Positions 5,990 through 14,522 of a stretch of DNA of 50,874 nucleotides are shown here, piece after piece (position 1 is the first letter of the stretch; every line of letters begins with the position of its first letter). Made by a program: the position numbers and the translations under genes. The notes under the pieces are model-generated. The model ran no database searches, had not been told where the DNA came from, and saw nothing but the letters and a program-made list of their open reading frames with translations. The stretch is from contig JAZRXE010000055.1 of assembly GCA_045600065.1 (NCBI GenBank), forward strand, positions 1 to 50,874, written 5' to 3'. The stretch comes from RGIG2707 sp045600065 (GTDB lineage: Bacteria; Bacillota; Clostridia; Peptostreptococcales; Anaerovoracaceae).

Positions 5990-7102
5990 ATGAAGAAACT
6001 ATTATCTGTCCTTCTCTGCTTAGCCATGCTGTTCTCTCTGGCAGCCTGCGGAGAAAAGAAGGAAGAACCCGTTTTGGAAGAGACTACGGGCATGAACATC
6101 ATGTTCGTCGTGACCGGCAGCCTCGGCGGCGGCAACAACGTAGACGATGTCAAGGCAGCTCTGGACGCTTACGCAGAAGCCAACAACGGCACCGTGAACA
6201 CTGTAGAGTGCAAGATGGATACCTCCATCTACGAATCCATGATCGAGCAGGCTGCGGAAAGCGGCGAGTACGATCTGATCGTCACCGGCTTCTCCACCAT
6301 GATCGAGCCTATGACCAACGTAGCTGCCAAGTATCCCGATCAGAAGTTCATGCTGTTCGATGCCAAGATCGACTTCGAGCAGACTCCGCTGGACAACTGC
6401 ATCTCCATCCAGGCCCTGTCCAATGAAGGTGCTTTCCTGGCCGGCGCATTGTCCGCCCTGATGACCACCAGCGAAGAGGCTGAAAGAGCCAATGCAGAAG
6501 ACGTAGTTGGCTTTGTAGGCGCTATCGACTCCATCGCCATCAGAGACTTCCTCTTCGGTTTCGTGGACGGCGTCCGCTATGTCAGCGATTCCACCCAGAT
6601 CCTGTACTCCATCGTCGGCGATCACAACGATTCCGCCAAGACCATGGAGATCGCCCAGACTCAGTATCAGTCCGGCGCAGACATCATCTTTGCCGTATCC
6701 AACTCCGACCTGGCCGTCGCCGACCTGGCCACCGAGAAGGACTTCTATGCTATCTGCTGCGATGCTGACGAAGCTGCCAAGATCGCAGGCACCAACGCAG
6801 AGGAAGCCAACCATATAGTCACCTCTGTGATCAAGGATTACAAGGGCATGGTCGCTCCCATCGTTGAAGCCATCAGCAAGGATGAAGCTGCCTGGGGACA
6901 GCACTCTTATGTATCCTATGCCGACGGCGGCGTCATCGTTGCCGAGAACGAATTCTTCGATGCACAGGTACCCGCTTCCGTTCTGGAACAGTACAATGCA
7001 GTCAAGGCTGACCTGACCTCCGGTAAGGTCTCCGTCTCCACCGCTTACGGCGCTACCGAAGAAGAAGTTGCAGCCGTGATCGCAAACTGCGAAGCCAAGT
7101 AG
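5990..7102 (+). CDS. BMP-family nucleoside-binding lipoprotein
   Basis: This 370-residue protein is the substrate-binding component of an ABC importer. It begins with a lipoprotein signal peptide ending in the lipobox SLAAC (Cys20), so it should be anchored to the outer face of the membrane. The rest follows the BMP/PnrA fold: an early segment MFVVTGSLGGGNN, the ITGFSTMIEP-like binding-lobe region, VGFVGAIDSIAIRDFLFGF in the middle and VVSYADGGVIVAEN-like sequence near the end. BMP-family proteins bind purine or pyrimidine nucleosides. AAGGAG precedes the ATG by 7 bp. It heads a five-gene operon and is followed by a strong hairpin that probably sets it above the downstream genes in expression. 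Ligand identity is inferred from the phosphorylase at the end of the operon. Confidence 0.88.
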   Translation: MKKLLSVLLCLAMLFSLAACGEKKEEPVLEETTGMNIMFVVTGSLGGGNNVDDVKAALDAYAEANNGTVNTVECKMDTSIYESMIEQAAESGEYDLIVTGFSTMIEPMTNVAAKYPDQKFMLFDAKIDFEQTPLDNCISIQALSNEGAFLAGALSALMTTSEEAERANAEDVVGFVGAIDSIAIRDFLFGFVDGVRYVSDSTQILYSIVGDHNDSAKTMEIAQTQYQSGADIIFAVSNSDLAVADLATEKDFYAICCDADEAAKIAGTNAEEANHIVTSVIKDYKGMVAPIVEAISKDEAAWGQHSYVSYADGGVIVAENEFFDAQVPASVLEQYNAVKADLTSGKVSVSTAYGATEEEVAAVIANCEAK

Positions 7103-7120
7103 ATTTCAAGACCCTTTCGC

Positions 7121-7156
7121 TGCACAAAGCGGCTCTGCCGCTTTGTGCATTCTTTT
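7121..7156 (+). terminator. Intra-operon terminator/attenuator after the binding-protein gene
   Basis: A perfect 12-bp stem (7121-7132 with 7138-7149), a 5-base loop and TTCTTTT. It lies between the binding protein and the ATPase gene, only 18 bp before the next start. Partial read-through would give excess binding protein over transporter, a known arrangement in ABC importer operons. Confidence 0.85.
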
Positions 7157-7173
7157 GATTCAGGTGAATACCA

Positions 7174-8763
7174 ATGGATGACCGCATGTCATTGATCGAC
7201 TCCGTGGCTCCGGGACAGTCCCTGCTGACCATGGAAAACATAACAGTGATCTACGAGAACGGATTCATAGCAAACCGCGATGTTTCTCTGGAGATCCGCA
7301 AAGGAGAGATCCTGGGCCTGGTAGGGGAGAACGGAGCCGGCAAGACCACCCTGATGAAGGTGCTCTTCGGCCAGATCCCCTGCGAAACGGGAAGGATTAC
7401 TCTGGGCGGCAGAGAGATCCGCATAAAGGACCCGCTGGACGCCCTATCCTACGGCATCGGCATGGTCCATCAGCACTTTATGTTGGTAGACGATCTGACT
7501 GTTGCCGAGAATATGATCCTGGGCACAGAACCGGGAAAAGGTCCTCTGTTCGATCTGGAGGAGGCCCGCCGGCTGACCAGGGAAGTCAGCACCCGTTATG
7601 AGCTTCCCGTGGATCCTGATATGCCGGTAAAAGACCTTTCCGTTGGGATCAAGCAGCGCGTGGAGATCCTGAAGATGCTTCTGCGCGGTGCACGCATCAT
7701 CCTGCTGGACGAACCCACCGCCGTTCTGACCCCGCAGGAGACCGCGGAGCTGTTCAAGCAGCTGAAAAAACTGAAGGAGCAGGGATTCTCCTTCGTGTTC
7801 ATCTCTCACAAGCTCAATGAAGTCAAGGAGATCTGCGACCGAATCACTATCCTCCGCCTGGGCCGTGTCAGCGGCAGCGCACTCATCGGCGATGTGGACG
7901 AGCGGGACATTTCCCGTATGATGGTAGGCCGGGATGTGATCCTCGACATCAAAAAAGAAGCTGCAACGCCTGCCTACACCGTGCTTTGCGTGCGCGGGAT
8001 CTCCCACATCAACAAATACGGTCTGTATTCCTTCAGGGATCTGAACTTCGATGTCCGGGCCGGAGAGATCCTCGGAGTGGCCGGCGTGGAAGGAAACGGA
8101 CAATCCGAGCTGGCTTCTGTGCTGACGGGACTGGAACACCTGCAGTCCGGACAGATCCGCATCGACGGCACGGATACCGGGAAACTATCCATCGGTGCCA
8201 TCCGGGATCTGGGCGTCTCCATGGTCCACGAGGACCGCATGGAATACGGCGTCTCTTCCGAACAGAGCATCGCCGAAAATCTGACCATCAACCACCACAG
8301 TGATAAAGCCATGCTGAAAGGCAGACTGCTGGACGGACGGAAGATCCGCCGCACTGCCGAAAAGCTCATCGAAGACTTTGCCGTGAAATGCGACGGGCAA
8401 GCCGCCCGTATCCGCACTCTTTCCGGCGGCAATGTGCAGAAGGTAGTTGCTGCCCGGGAATTTTCCTCTGACCCGAAGCTGCTGATCGTATCTCACCCCA
8501 CCCGGGGCATCGATGTCGGTTCTTCGGAACTGATCCGCAGGCGTATCGTGGATCTGCGGGATGCCGGCTCCGCCGTACTGCTGTTCTCCGCCGATCTGAA
8601 TGAGATCCTTACGGTCTCGGACAGCATCATCGTCATGCACAAGGGCCGAATCGCCGCCTATTTCAAGGATGCCTCCCGGCTTGACGAGAGAACTCTGGGC
8701 GAATACATGCTCGGCCTTAAGACTATGACTTCGGAGCAGATCCGGGAGGTATGCCATGAATAA
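7174..8763 (+). CDS. Nucleoside ABC importer, double ATPase subunit
   Basis: This 529-residue protein has two ATPase domains fused in one chain, as in the sugar and nucleoside CUT2-type importers. The first domain has Walker A GENGAGKT (51-58), signature LSVGIKQR and Walker B IILLDEPT. The second has a degenerate P-loop VAGVEGNGQSEL, signature LSGGNVQK and a Walker B region LLIVSHPTRGID in which His stands near the usual acidic residue. One weak site is normal for this class. It would sit on the cytoplasmic face of the two permeases that follow. The permease gene overlaps its last 8 bases. AGGTG before the ATG is a modest ribosome site. Confidence 0.9.
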   Translation: MDDRMSLIDSVAPGQSLLTMENITVIYENGFIANRDVSLEIRKGEILGLVGENGAGKTTLMKVLFGQIPCETGRITLGGREIRIKDPLDALSYGIGMVHQHFMLVDDLTVAENMILGTEPGKGPLFDLEEARRLTREVSTRYELPVDPDMPVKDLSVGIKQRVEILKMLLRGARIILLDEPTAVLTPQETAELFKQLKKLKEQGFSFVFISHKLNEVKEICDRITILRLGRVSGSALIGDVDERDISRMMVGRDVILDIKKEAATPAYTVLCVRGISHINKYGLYSFRDLNFDVRAGEILGVAGVEGNGQSELASVLTGLEHLQSGQIRIDGTDTGKLSIGAIRDLGVSMVHEDRMEYGVSSEQSIAENLTINHHSDKAMLKGRLLDGRKIRRTAEKLIEDFAVKCDGQAARIRTLSGGNVQKVVAAREFSSDPKLLIVSHPTRGIDVGSSELIRRRIVDLRDAGSAVLLFSADLNEILTVSDSIIVMHKGRIAAYFKDASRLDERTLGEYMLGLKTMTSEQIREVCHE

Positions 8764-9862
8764 ACCATTTAAAAAACTCACGGACCGACTGCAGATCGAG
8801 ACACTCTTTTCCTGCCTGCGCTTTCTGCTGGCAGTCGCGCTCTCTCTTGTCCTGGCTTTCATCCTGATAGCGGCGATCTCCGAGACTCCTGTCAATGACT
8901 TTCTGGTGTTGATAACCGGTCCTTTCAAGAACAAAGGCCGCATGCTCAGCATCGTGAACAAGTTCATTCCCCTGCTCTTTACCGGCACCGCCGTCTGCTT
9001 CCTGAACGCAGCCGGACAGATCTCCACCAGCGCGGAGGGCTGCTTCTATTTCGGCGCCGTGGCAGCTACTGCCGTGGCTATAAGACAAGGGATCCCCTCT
9101 CCGGTGCACATCTTTTTCTGCCTGCTGACAGGCGGTATCGCCGGCGGCTTCGTAGCCATGATTCCCACCTTTTTGAATGTGCGATACGGAGTCATCACCA
9201 TCGTAGCATCTCTGCTGGTGAACAACGTATTCCTTTATCTGGGTCAGTATCTGATCTTCAACCCCTTGCGGGATCCTCTGTCCGGTTTCGAAGCCTCCTA
9301 CAAATTCGCACCCGGCGCTCTGCTGCCAAAACTTTTCGGCACCAACAAGGTCCACCTGGGGCTGATCATCGGACTGGCTGTCTTTGCCGCAGGCTGGCTC
9401 ATCCTGTACAAGACCCGCCTGGGCCTGAAGATCCGCACCGTAGGCCAGAACAGGAAATTTGCCGAGTTTTCCGGCATCCCCACGGGTAAAACAGCCTGTG
9501 CATCCGCCTTCATCGCCGGGATCTTCGCCGGCATGGGCGGCACCTGCGAGGTGCTGGGCAATTATGAGCGCTTCGTGTTCACCGGCATTACCAGCCACGG
9601 TTGGTACGGCATAGTGATCGCCGTCATCAGCAAAAACAATCCTAAATATGTGCCCCTGGCAGCCGCCTTCATCGCCTATCTGAGTGTGGCGGCAGACTCC
9701 CTGAATTTTTCCACATCCATACCGCCGGAGATCATCAACATCATCCAGCCTGTCATCATCATCTTCGTGGCGGCTCCGATGATCCTTTCCGGTCTGGAAC
9801 ACAAAGCCATCGTGGCCCGAAGCCGGGCAAAGCTGGAAAAGGAGGGAGAAGCCAATGCTTGA
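8756..9862 (+). CDS. Nucleoside ABC importer, permease 1
   Basis: This 368-residue membrane protein of the branched-chain/CUT2 permease superfamily has a short charged N terminus and about eight to ten hydrophobic helices. The segment TRLGLKIRTVGQNRKFAEFSG (split here by family: TRLGLKIR then VGQN and AEFSGI) near residues 220-240 is the cytoplasmic coupling loop that contacts the ATPase. It overlaps the ATPase gene by 8 bases and the second permease by 8, so translation is probably coupled. With permease 2 it should form the heterodimeric channel. It resembles NupP/YufP-type subunits by position and family; the exact substrate is inferred. Confidence 0.87.
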   Translation: MNKPFKKLTDRLQIETLFSCLRFLLAVALSLVLAFILIAAISETPVNDFLVLITGPFKNKGRMLSIVNKFIPLLFTGTAVCFLNAAGQISTSAEGCFYFGAVAATAVAIRQGIPSPVHIFFCLLTGGIAGGFVAMIPTFLNVRYGVITIVASLLVNNVFLYLGQYLIFNPLRDPLSGFEASYKFAPGALLPKLFGTNKVHLGLIIGLAVFAAGWLILYKTRLGLKIRTVGQNRKFAEFSGIPTGKTACASAFIAGIFAGMGGTCEVLGNYERFVFTGITSHGWYGIVIAVISKNNPKYVPLAAAFIAYLSVAADSLNFSTSIPPEIINIIQPVIIIFVAAPMILSGLEHKAIVARSRAKLEKEGEANA

Positions 9863-10817
9863 TTACATCTTTTCCCTGGGTTTCTGGCAGACGATCCTGC
9901 GCATGACCACACCGGTGCTCTTTGCCAGCATGGCTGCCACCATCGGTGATAAAGCCAATGTGCTGTGCATCGGATACGAAGGCATCATGCTCTTTGCTGC
10001 CCTGGGCGGAGTCATCGGAAGCGCCTATACCCAGAGCCTGCTGGCGGGTGTGCTCCTGGGTCTGGCCTGCGGACTGCTGATGACATTCCTGTTCTCTTAC
10101 TTTGTATTGTATCTGCAGACCAAGCCGCTCCTGGCAGGTCTGGCCATCAATACGCTGAGCAGCGGCGCCACCATCTATATCGTATATCTGCTGACCGGTA
10201 TGAAGCTGAACACATCTCTTCTACCCAGCCTGCAGTTTCCCACGGTGGAGATCCCGCTCATACGGGACATACCAGTTCTGGGGCCCATGCTGTCCGGATA
10301 CAATCTGCTGACCTACCTGTCCTTCCTCAGCGTTTATCTGACATGGTTCCTGCTGCAGCGCACCAAATTCGGCCTGCGCGTCCGAGCTGTGGGCAAAGAT
10401 CCCGCTGCCGCAGAGAGTGTAGGCATCGATGTCAACAAGACGAAGATGCTGGCCCTGCTCCTGTCCGGCGTACTGGCGTCTTTCGGAGGCATGTACATGA
10501 GCATGGGATACCTGAAATACTTCGCCACCGATATGATCGCCGGCAGAGGCTCACTGGGCATTGCGGCTCAGCGTCTGGGCGTCAGCAATCCCCTGCTGGT
10601 CATGGGCGTGACCGTGGTTTTCGGTCTGGCAACCGCCATCGGGAATATGGCCCAGACCTACCGGCTTCCAAGCCAGTTTGCCAGCATGCTGCCCTACGCC
10701 TTCACCATAATCGCCCTGGCTGTCATGGGCGAGATCAATATCCGAAAGAACAAAGATCAGAAGATAGCTGCCGGATCCCGGCAGCCGGAGATCGAAGAAG
10801 ATCCTAAGGAGGAATAA
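9855..10817 (+). CDS. Nucleoside ABC importer, permease 2
   Basis: This 320-residue integral membrane protein belongs to the same superfamily as permease 1 but is shorter. It opens with a typical inner region (ATIGDKANVLCIGYEGIML) and has the coupling segment KFGLRVRAVGKDPAAAESVGI near residues 175-195 (the KFGLRVRAVGKDP core is diagnostic). A charged tail, rich in Glu and Lys, closes the protein. It begins inside the last codons of permease 1. It is the NupQ/YufQ-like partner in the heterodimer. The phosphorylase starts one base after its stop codon, tying uptake to breakdown. Confidence 0.87.
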   Translation: MLDYIFSLGFWQTILRMTTPVLFASMAATIGDKANVLCIGYEGIMLFAALGGVIGSAYTQSLLAGVLLGLACGLLMTFLFSYFVLYLQTKPLLAGLAINTLSSGATIYIVYLLTGMKLNTSLLPSLQFPTVEIPLIRDIPVLGPMLSGYNLLTYLSFLSVYLTWFLLQRTKFGLRVRAVGKDPAAAESVGIDVNKTKMLALLLSGVLASFGGMYMSMGYLKYFATDMIAGRGSLGIAAQRLGVSNPLLVMGVTVVFGLATAIGNMAQTYRLPSQFASMLPYAFTIIALAVMGEINIRKNKDQKIAAGSRQPEIEEDPKEE

Positions 10818-10818
10818 C

Positions 10819-11595
10819 ATGAATACCAGTGCAAGCGATCCGCATTATGACGGAAAAGTAGCCCATCTGATGATACGCCCCGGAAACATCGGAGAGATCG
10901 TCCTGCTGCCCGGAGATCCCGGACGGGTAGCCATGTTCGCGGATATCATGGATGATTTTCAGATCCTGTCATCCAACCGGGAATACACCGTGGGAACAGG
11001 CTTTTACAAAGGCTTGAAGGTCTCTGTATGCTCCACCGGCATCGGCGCCCCGTCCACGGAGATTGCCGTTATCGAGCTCATCGAACTGGGTGCCAAATGC
11101 CTGATCCGCGTTGGAGGCTGCGGCGTCATGAAAAAAGATATCCAATGCGGCGACATGGTGATCAACACCGCCGCCGTGCGCAAGGGCGGTTCCAGCATCT
11201 TCTATGCCCCTGCGGAATACCCCGCCTGCGCCTCCTACGAGGTGGTGGAGAGCCTGATCGAGGCTTGCCGCAGCAATGGCATCGATTGCTATACCGGCAT
11301 CGCAGCCAGCGTGGGCAGCTTCTTTGCAGGCCAGGGACGCCCGGCAGCCGGAAAGTCCTTCTTCGATACCGATGTCTGCGAATACTACAAAAAGCTGAAC
11401 GTGCTGAACATGGAGATGGAATGCGAGACCATCATGACGCTGGGGTCTCTGTATGATATCTACACAGGAAGCATCTGCGCCGTCCATGCCAACCGGGAGA
11501 CCGACCAGTGGCTGACTGACTTTGAGCCGGCACAGCGGAACATGGTCAAATGTGCCCTGGATGCCTCCGTGCTTTTTGCACAAAAATATCTATAA
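10819..11595 (+). CDS. Nucleoside phosphorylase (uridine/purine nucleoside phosphorylase family)
   Basis: This 258-residue enzyme of the PNP/UDP family should cleave imported nucleosides with phosphate, giving a free base and (deoxy)ribose-1-phosphate. Visible family blocks are LLPGDPGRV (phosphate loop, residues 34-42), STGIGAPSTEIAV (74-86), LIRVGGCGVM (around 95-104) and NMEMECETIMTL (near 196-207), where the Glu-Met-Glu contacts ribose. The sequence is closer to uridine phosphorylase than to trimeric PNP, but the base specificity cannot be fixed by eye. GGAGG lies 7 bp upstream of the ATG. Position at the end of a nucleoside importer operon supports a salvage role. Confidence 0.88.
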   Translation: MNTSASDPHYDGKVAHLMIRPGNIGEIVLLPGDPGRVAMFADIMDDFQILSSNREYTVGTGFYKGLKVSVCSTGIGAPSTEIAVIELIELGAKCLIRVGGCGVMKKDIQCGDMVINTAAVRKGGSSIFYAPAEYPACASYEVVESLIEACRSNGIDCYTGIAASVGSFFAGQGRPAAGKSFFDTDVCEYYKKLNVLNMEMECETIMTLGSLYDIYTGSICAVHANRETDQWLTDFEPAQRNMVKCALDASVLFAQKYL

Positions 11596-11615
11596 ACAAT
11601 GCTCCTCGCCGATAC

Positions 11616-11681
11616 TGAAATGAACCCCTTTCGTTAGGCAAAAACTCTAATGAAAGGGGTTCACTTCAGATGGTTTTTTTT
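11616..11681 (+). terminator. Terminator of the nucleoside operon
   Basis: A long imperfect stem (11616-11632 with 11652-11668) around an 18- to 20-base loop, then TGG and a run of eight or nine T residues (11673-11681). The end of the T tract touches the encoded CCA end of the opposing tRNA-Ser gene. Confidence 0.85.
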
Positions 11682-11768
11682 GGCGGAGAGTTAGGGATTC
11701 GAACCCTAGGAAGTTTTACCTTCACGGCTTTTCGAGAGCCGCACCTTCAACCACTCGGACAACTCTCC
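11681..11768 (-). tRNA. tRNA-Ser (anticodon CGA)
   Basis: The gene reads 11768 to 11681. The acceptor stem GGAGAGT pairs with ACTCTCC, the discriminator base is G, and CCA is encoded. The anticodon stem CGGCT/AGCCG encloses the loop CTCGAAA, giving anticodon CGA (11734-11732) for codon UCG. A long variable arm identifies a class II tRNA. The T arm holds GGTTCGAATCC. Confidence 0.95.
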
Positions 11769-11782
11769 GTGAGTACTTCGGT

Positions 11783-11811
11783 ATTGTAAACCGAAGTACG
11801 GAAAAAATCAA
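11783..11811 (-). promoter_or_regulatory. tRNA-Ser promoter embedded in an inverted repeat
   Basis: On the minus strand TTGATT (complement of 11806-11811), a 17-bp spacer and TACAAT (complement of 11783-11788), ending 14 bp before the mature tRNA. The -10 sits in the loop of a perfect 10-bp inverted repeat (11773-11782 with 11790-11799). Confidence 0.7.
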
Positions 11812-11813
11812 GT

Positions 11814-12554
11814 TTATTTCGTCTGTGCCTTCACAAGGCTCATAAAATAGGCGAACAGCGGGCTCATATCCGGTCCTCCCGGAGTCATGCGGCCTTTGTC
11901 CTGCATATCGTAATCCACCATGCGCTCGGGGTGCCACTGGACAGCCACAATAGGCAGGCTCCTGTGAGCGATGGCTTCCACGATACGGCCGCCCTCAGAA
12001 GTAGCCAGCACTTCGAAGCCTTCGGCTACATCTCTGATGCTCTGGTGGTGGAAGGAATTGGTGACGAAGCTGTTTCCGAAGGGCTTGCGCAGGATCTCTG
12101 CCAGAGGGGCATCGGTCAGCTCTACCACATGCTCTGTGCCGCTGCCGTGGCTTAGGCCGAGCTGGCTGGGGATGTCCTGATAGAGACTTCCGCCTGCATA
12201 GACATTTATCACCTGCTCACCGCGGCAGATGCCCAGTATGGGCTTTCCGGCAGCCGCAAAGGCCTTGTAGTAGACTTCTTCCAGGGCATCTCTCCAGGGG
12301 TCGATCTCTCCGCATTCGGGCAGGATGGCTTCTCCCCAGTACTTGGGGTCCATGTCCACGCCTCCGGTGATCAGCAGGCCGTCTGCCAGCTCAGTGAGCT
12401 GAGCCACGGTCTCCGGATCAAAGTCCTTGACCTCCAACACTATAGCGCCCTGTTCTTCCAGGCACTCGGCATAGTTCAGATAAGTATCCAGACGGTAGGT
12501 CCCGTTGGGTGCAACGGTAAGGCCTCCGGTCATCAATATGATGGGCTTGTTCAT
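11814..12554 (-). CDS. Gamma-glutamyl-gamma-aminobutyrate hydrolase-family protein (class-I glutamine amidotransferase fold)
   Basis: This 246-residue protein is a peptidase C26/PuuD-like hydrolase. The catalytic triad is visible: Cys110 in LGICRGEQ, and His208 with Glu210 in QWHPE. The oxyanion-side motif ITGGVDMDP (residues 62-70) is typical of the family. Such enzymes cleave gamma-glutamyl amide bonds, for example in polyamine or folate-related compounds; the substrate is not clear. It is the last gene of a long minus-strand run, and its ATG shares one base with the stop codon of the lipid kinase (TAATG), so translation is likely coupled. The functional link to the kinase is unknown. Confidence 0.85.
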   Translation of the reverse strand: MNKPIILMTGGLTVAPNGTYRLDTYLNYAECLEEQGAIVLEVKDFDPETVAQLTELADGLLITGGVDMDPKYWGEAILPECGEIDPWRDALEEVYYKAFAAAGKPILGICRGEQVINVYAGGSLYQDIPSQLGLSHGSGTEHVVELTDAPLAEILRKPFGNSFVTNSFHHQSIRDVAEGFEVLATSEGGRIVEAIAHRSLPIVAVQWHPERMVDYDMQDKGRMTPGGPDMSPLFAYFMSLVKAQTK

Positions 12555-13465
12555 TATATAACCTCGCTTCCTTCGGGTATGGCAAGTGTGATCGCCTGAC
12601 GGCAGTTTTCGAATGTGCAGCTTTCGAAATAGCTCACCTCTCCGTCCACGCTTACACGCACGGGTTCAAGAGGAGTGAGTGTAAAGCTGCTGCAGCGGAA
12701 ATAATCCACATACTTTTCCGCGTCAGGATCTTCCAGATGTTTTCCGTTCTTGTATTCTGCCAGCATCTGCAGGAGCTTCAGACCGTGAATGGGGCTGACG
12801 ATACAGACATCCATCAGACCGTCGCTGAGGCTGCTGGTGGGACAGCTGTGAAAGCCTCCTCCGCAGAAGCCGCCGTTGCCCACGGCTGCCAGCATCAGAG
12901 TTTTTTCGTGGGATACTCCGTCCAGCTCGTAGTTCATCCGGTAGTATTTATGCTTGGGAAGAACCTTCAGAGCGCCCAGCAGATAGGCTGCCGGACCCTT
13001 GAGCATGCCCGCCTCCATGGAATTTACCTCGGCGACAATGTCGCAGTCCATTCCGATGTTGAGCATGTTTACGGAGTAGGTGTCATTGTATTTTATCAGA
13101 TCGATTCTGATGCAGTGAGCATTGATCTGTCTTCCGATGTCCAGGAAATTTTCCCTGCCGGTGAAATTTCGGACGAAATCGTTTCCGCTGCCGCAGGGTA
13201 TCACTCCAAGCTGGGCATTGGGAAAGCCCACCATGGCGCAGGCAACATCGTTGATGGTGCCGTCACCGCCGCAGGCGTAAAACCTGCATTCTTTACCTTC
13301 CTGCGCCCTGCTTAGGACAAAGCTCCTGGCATCCTCCTTGCTTCCGGTTATATGGATCTCGTAATCCATGCCGGAGCCGCTAAATGCCTTTTCTATTTTC
13401 GGAACGAGCTCCGTTGAGGCAGAGCCGCTTCCCGCTGCAGGATTGATCACAAAATAGTATTTCAT
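12554..13465 (-). CDS. Diacylglycerol kinase-family lipid kinase (DagK/YegS-like)
   Basis: This 303-residue protein has the DAGK catalytic fold: INPAAGSGSA (residues 7-16), the nucleotide-binding GGDGTIND (66-73) and LGVIPCGSGNDFVRN (about 86-100). Family members phosphorylate diacylglycerol or related lipids at the inner membrane face, which recycles diacylglycerol left over from membrane-derived polymer synthesis. Specific substrate unknown. A weak ribosome site and an 8-bp gap to the TPR gene suggest coupled translation. Confidence 0.88.
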   Translation of the reverse strand: MKYYFVINPAAGSGSASTELVPKIEKAFSGSGMDYEIHITGSKEDARSFVLSRAQEGKECRFYACGGDGTINDVACAMVGFPNAQLGVIPCGSGNDFVRNFTGRENFLDIGRQINAHCIRIDLIKYNDTYSVNMLNIGMDCDIVAEVNSMEAGMLKGPAAYLLGALKVLPKHKYYRMNYELDGVSHEKTLMLAAVGNGGFCGGGFHSCPTSSLSDGLMDVCIVSPIHGLKLLQMLAEYKNGKHLEDPDAEKYVDYFRCSSFTLTPLEPVRVSVDGEVSYFESCTFENCRQAITLAIPEGSEVI

Positions 13466-13473
13466 ATTACGCT

Positions 13474-14508
13474 CTACAGAGCATCCTCTGGATCCATATC
13501 CTTCTTCAGGAGCTCTGCCTTCTTGGCATATTTCTCCGCGTTCTCGGCATCGCCGATCTCTTCGTAAAGCTCTGCCAGAGCACAGTTACTGTCAAGCTGG
13601 GAAGGTGCGAGTGCTATTACCTTCCTGAAGCCTTCGATGGCCTCCTGATTAAAGCCAAGCTCCCTGTATGCCAGAGCAAGGTAGAAATGCAGCGGCCACC
13701 ATTCGGTGAATCCGGTTTCGGTGTAGGGCTCCAGAATCTCCAGGCCCTCCTTGAACCTTCCTGCCATCATTTCGTTGATGCCTTCCTCGATCCTGATGGG
13801 ATCCTTCAGAGATTCCACCCTTTCTCTGATCTCAGCCAGTGCCTCATCCACGGGGTCATCTTCCCTGAGCTTGAGATAGTGGGACCATGCAGCATTTGCC
13901 TTCATGTACAGACCCTCGTTAAGATAGGTGTATCCCATGAAGTACCAGGCCGGAGCAAAGTTCACATCGCATTCGGCAGTGTATTCGAAATATAGATTGG
14001 CTTCGGATTTGAGCAGAGCTATAAGCTCCATCTGATCCTCGTCGCCCTCCATGCTAAGGTACCAGGCTCTGCAGCAGTAGGCATAATCGAACAGCAGATC
14101 GGGATTCTCGGAGCCCGCCAGCACCAGGGCTGCACGGAAATAGATGCAGGCTTTCTTGTAATGCTCTGCCCTGAGCTCTGTCATTCCGTTCTTTGAGATT
14201 ATGTCCAGAATGCTCTGATCGAAAAACTTGGCAAAGAACTGCATATAGGCGCCGATATACTTGTAATTGGTATTGGCACCAAGAGTCAGGATCATATTGT
14301 CTACGATCTTGGTGACGGGCAGGCCCTCTTCCTTAAAGGATACCAGGTCTTCTGCCTTAAACGGCAGAGGAACATCCACAAGAAAATCAAGCTCTGCCTT
14401 GCTGCAATACTCCTCGGAGAGGGAATCGTAAAGCAGGTCCTTAAGCTCGGGGATCAGATAATTACCCAGATAATCGGGGCGTTCTGCCATATCGGGGATA
14501 TTTGCCAT
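13474..14508 (-). CDS. Tetratricopeptide-repeat protein, function unknown
   Basis: This soluble 344-residue protein has no signal peptide. The C-terminal third carries recognisable TPR units (for instance LHFYLALAYRELGFNQEAIEGF, given here as LALAYRELG plus EAIEGFRKVI, then ALAELYEEIGDAENAEKYA), and the middle repeats look degenerate. TPRs normally bind partner proteins. I start at 14508, where AGGAGGA lies 7 bp upstream; the frame remains open further, but without a ribosome site. It follows argS after 14 bp. The partner is not evident from context. Confidence 0.75.
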   Translation of the reverse strand: MANIPDMAERPDYLGNYLIPELKDLLYDSLSEEYCSKAELDFLVDVPLPFKAEDLVSFKEEGLPVTKIVDNMILTLGANTNYKYIGAYMQFFAKFFDQSILDIISKNGMTELRAEHYKKACIYFRAALVLAGSENPDLLFDYAYCCRAWYLSMEGDEDQMELIALLKSEANLYFEYTAECDVNFAPAWYFMGYTYLNEGLYMKANAAWSHYLKLREDDPVDEALAEIRERVESLKDPIRIEEGINEMMAGRFKEGLEILEPYTETGFTEWWPLHFYLALAYRELGFNQEAIEGFRKVIALAPSQLDSNCALAELYEEIGDAENAEKYAKKAELLKKDMDPEDAL

Positions 14509-14522
14509 GTGCTTTCCTCCTC

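Noticed and set aside
5896..6426. A 176-codon plus-strand frame at the start of the nucleoside operon
   Set aside because: It overlaps the BMP lipoprotein gene in another frame, and its translation is Arg-rich without motifs. The lipoprotein has a perfect signal peptide and ribosome site.
11773..11799. Perfect inverted repeat as a terminator of the amidotransferase-like gene
   Set aside because: On neither strand is the hairpin followed by a T tract; the T run lies before it on the minus strand.
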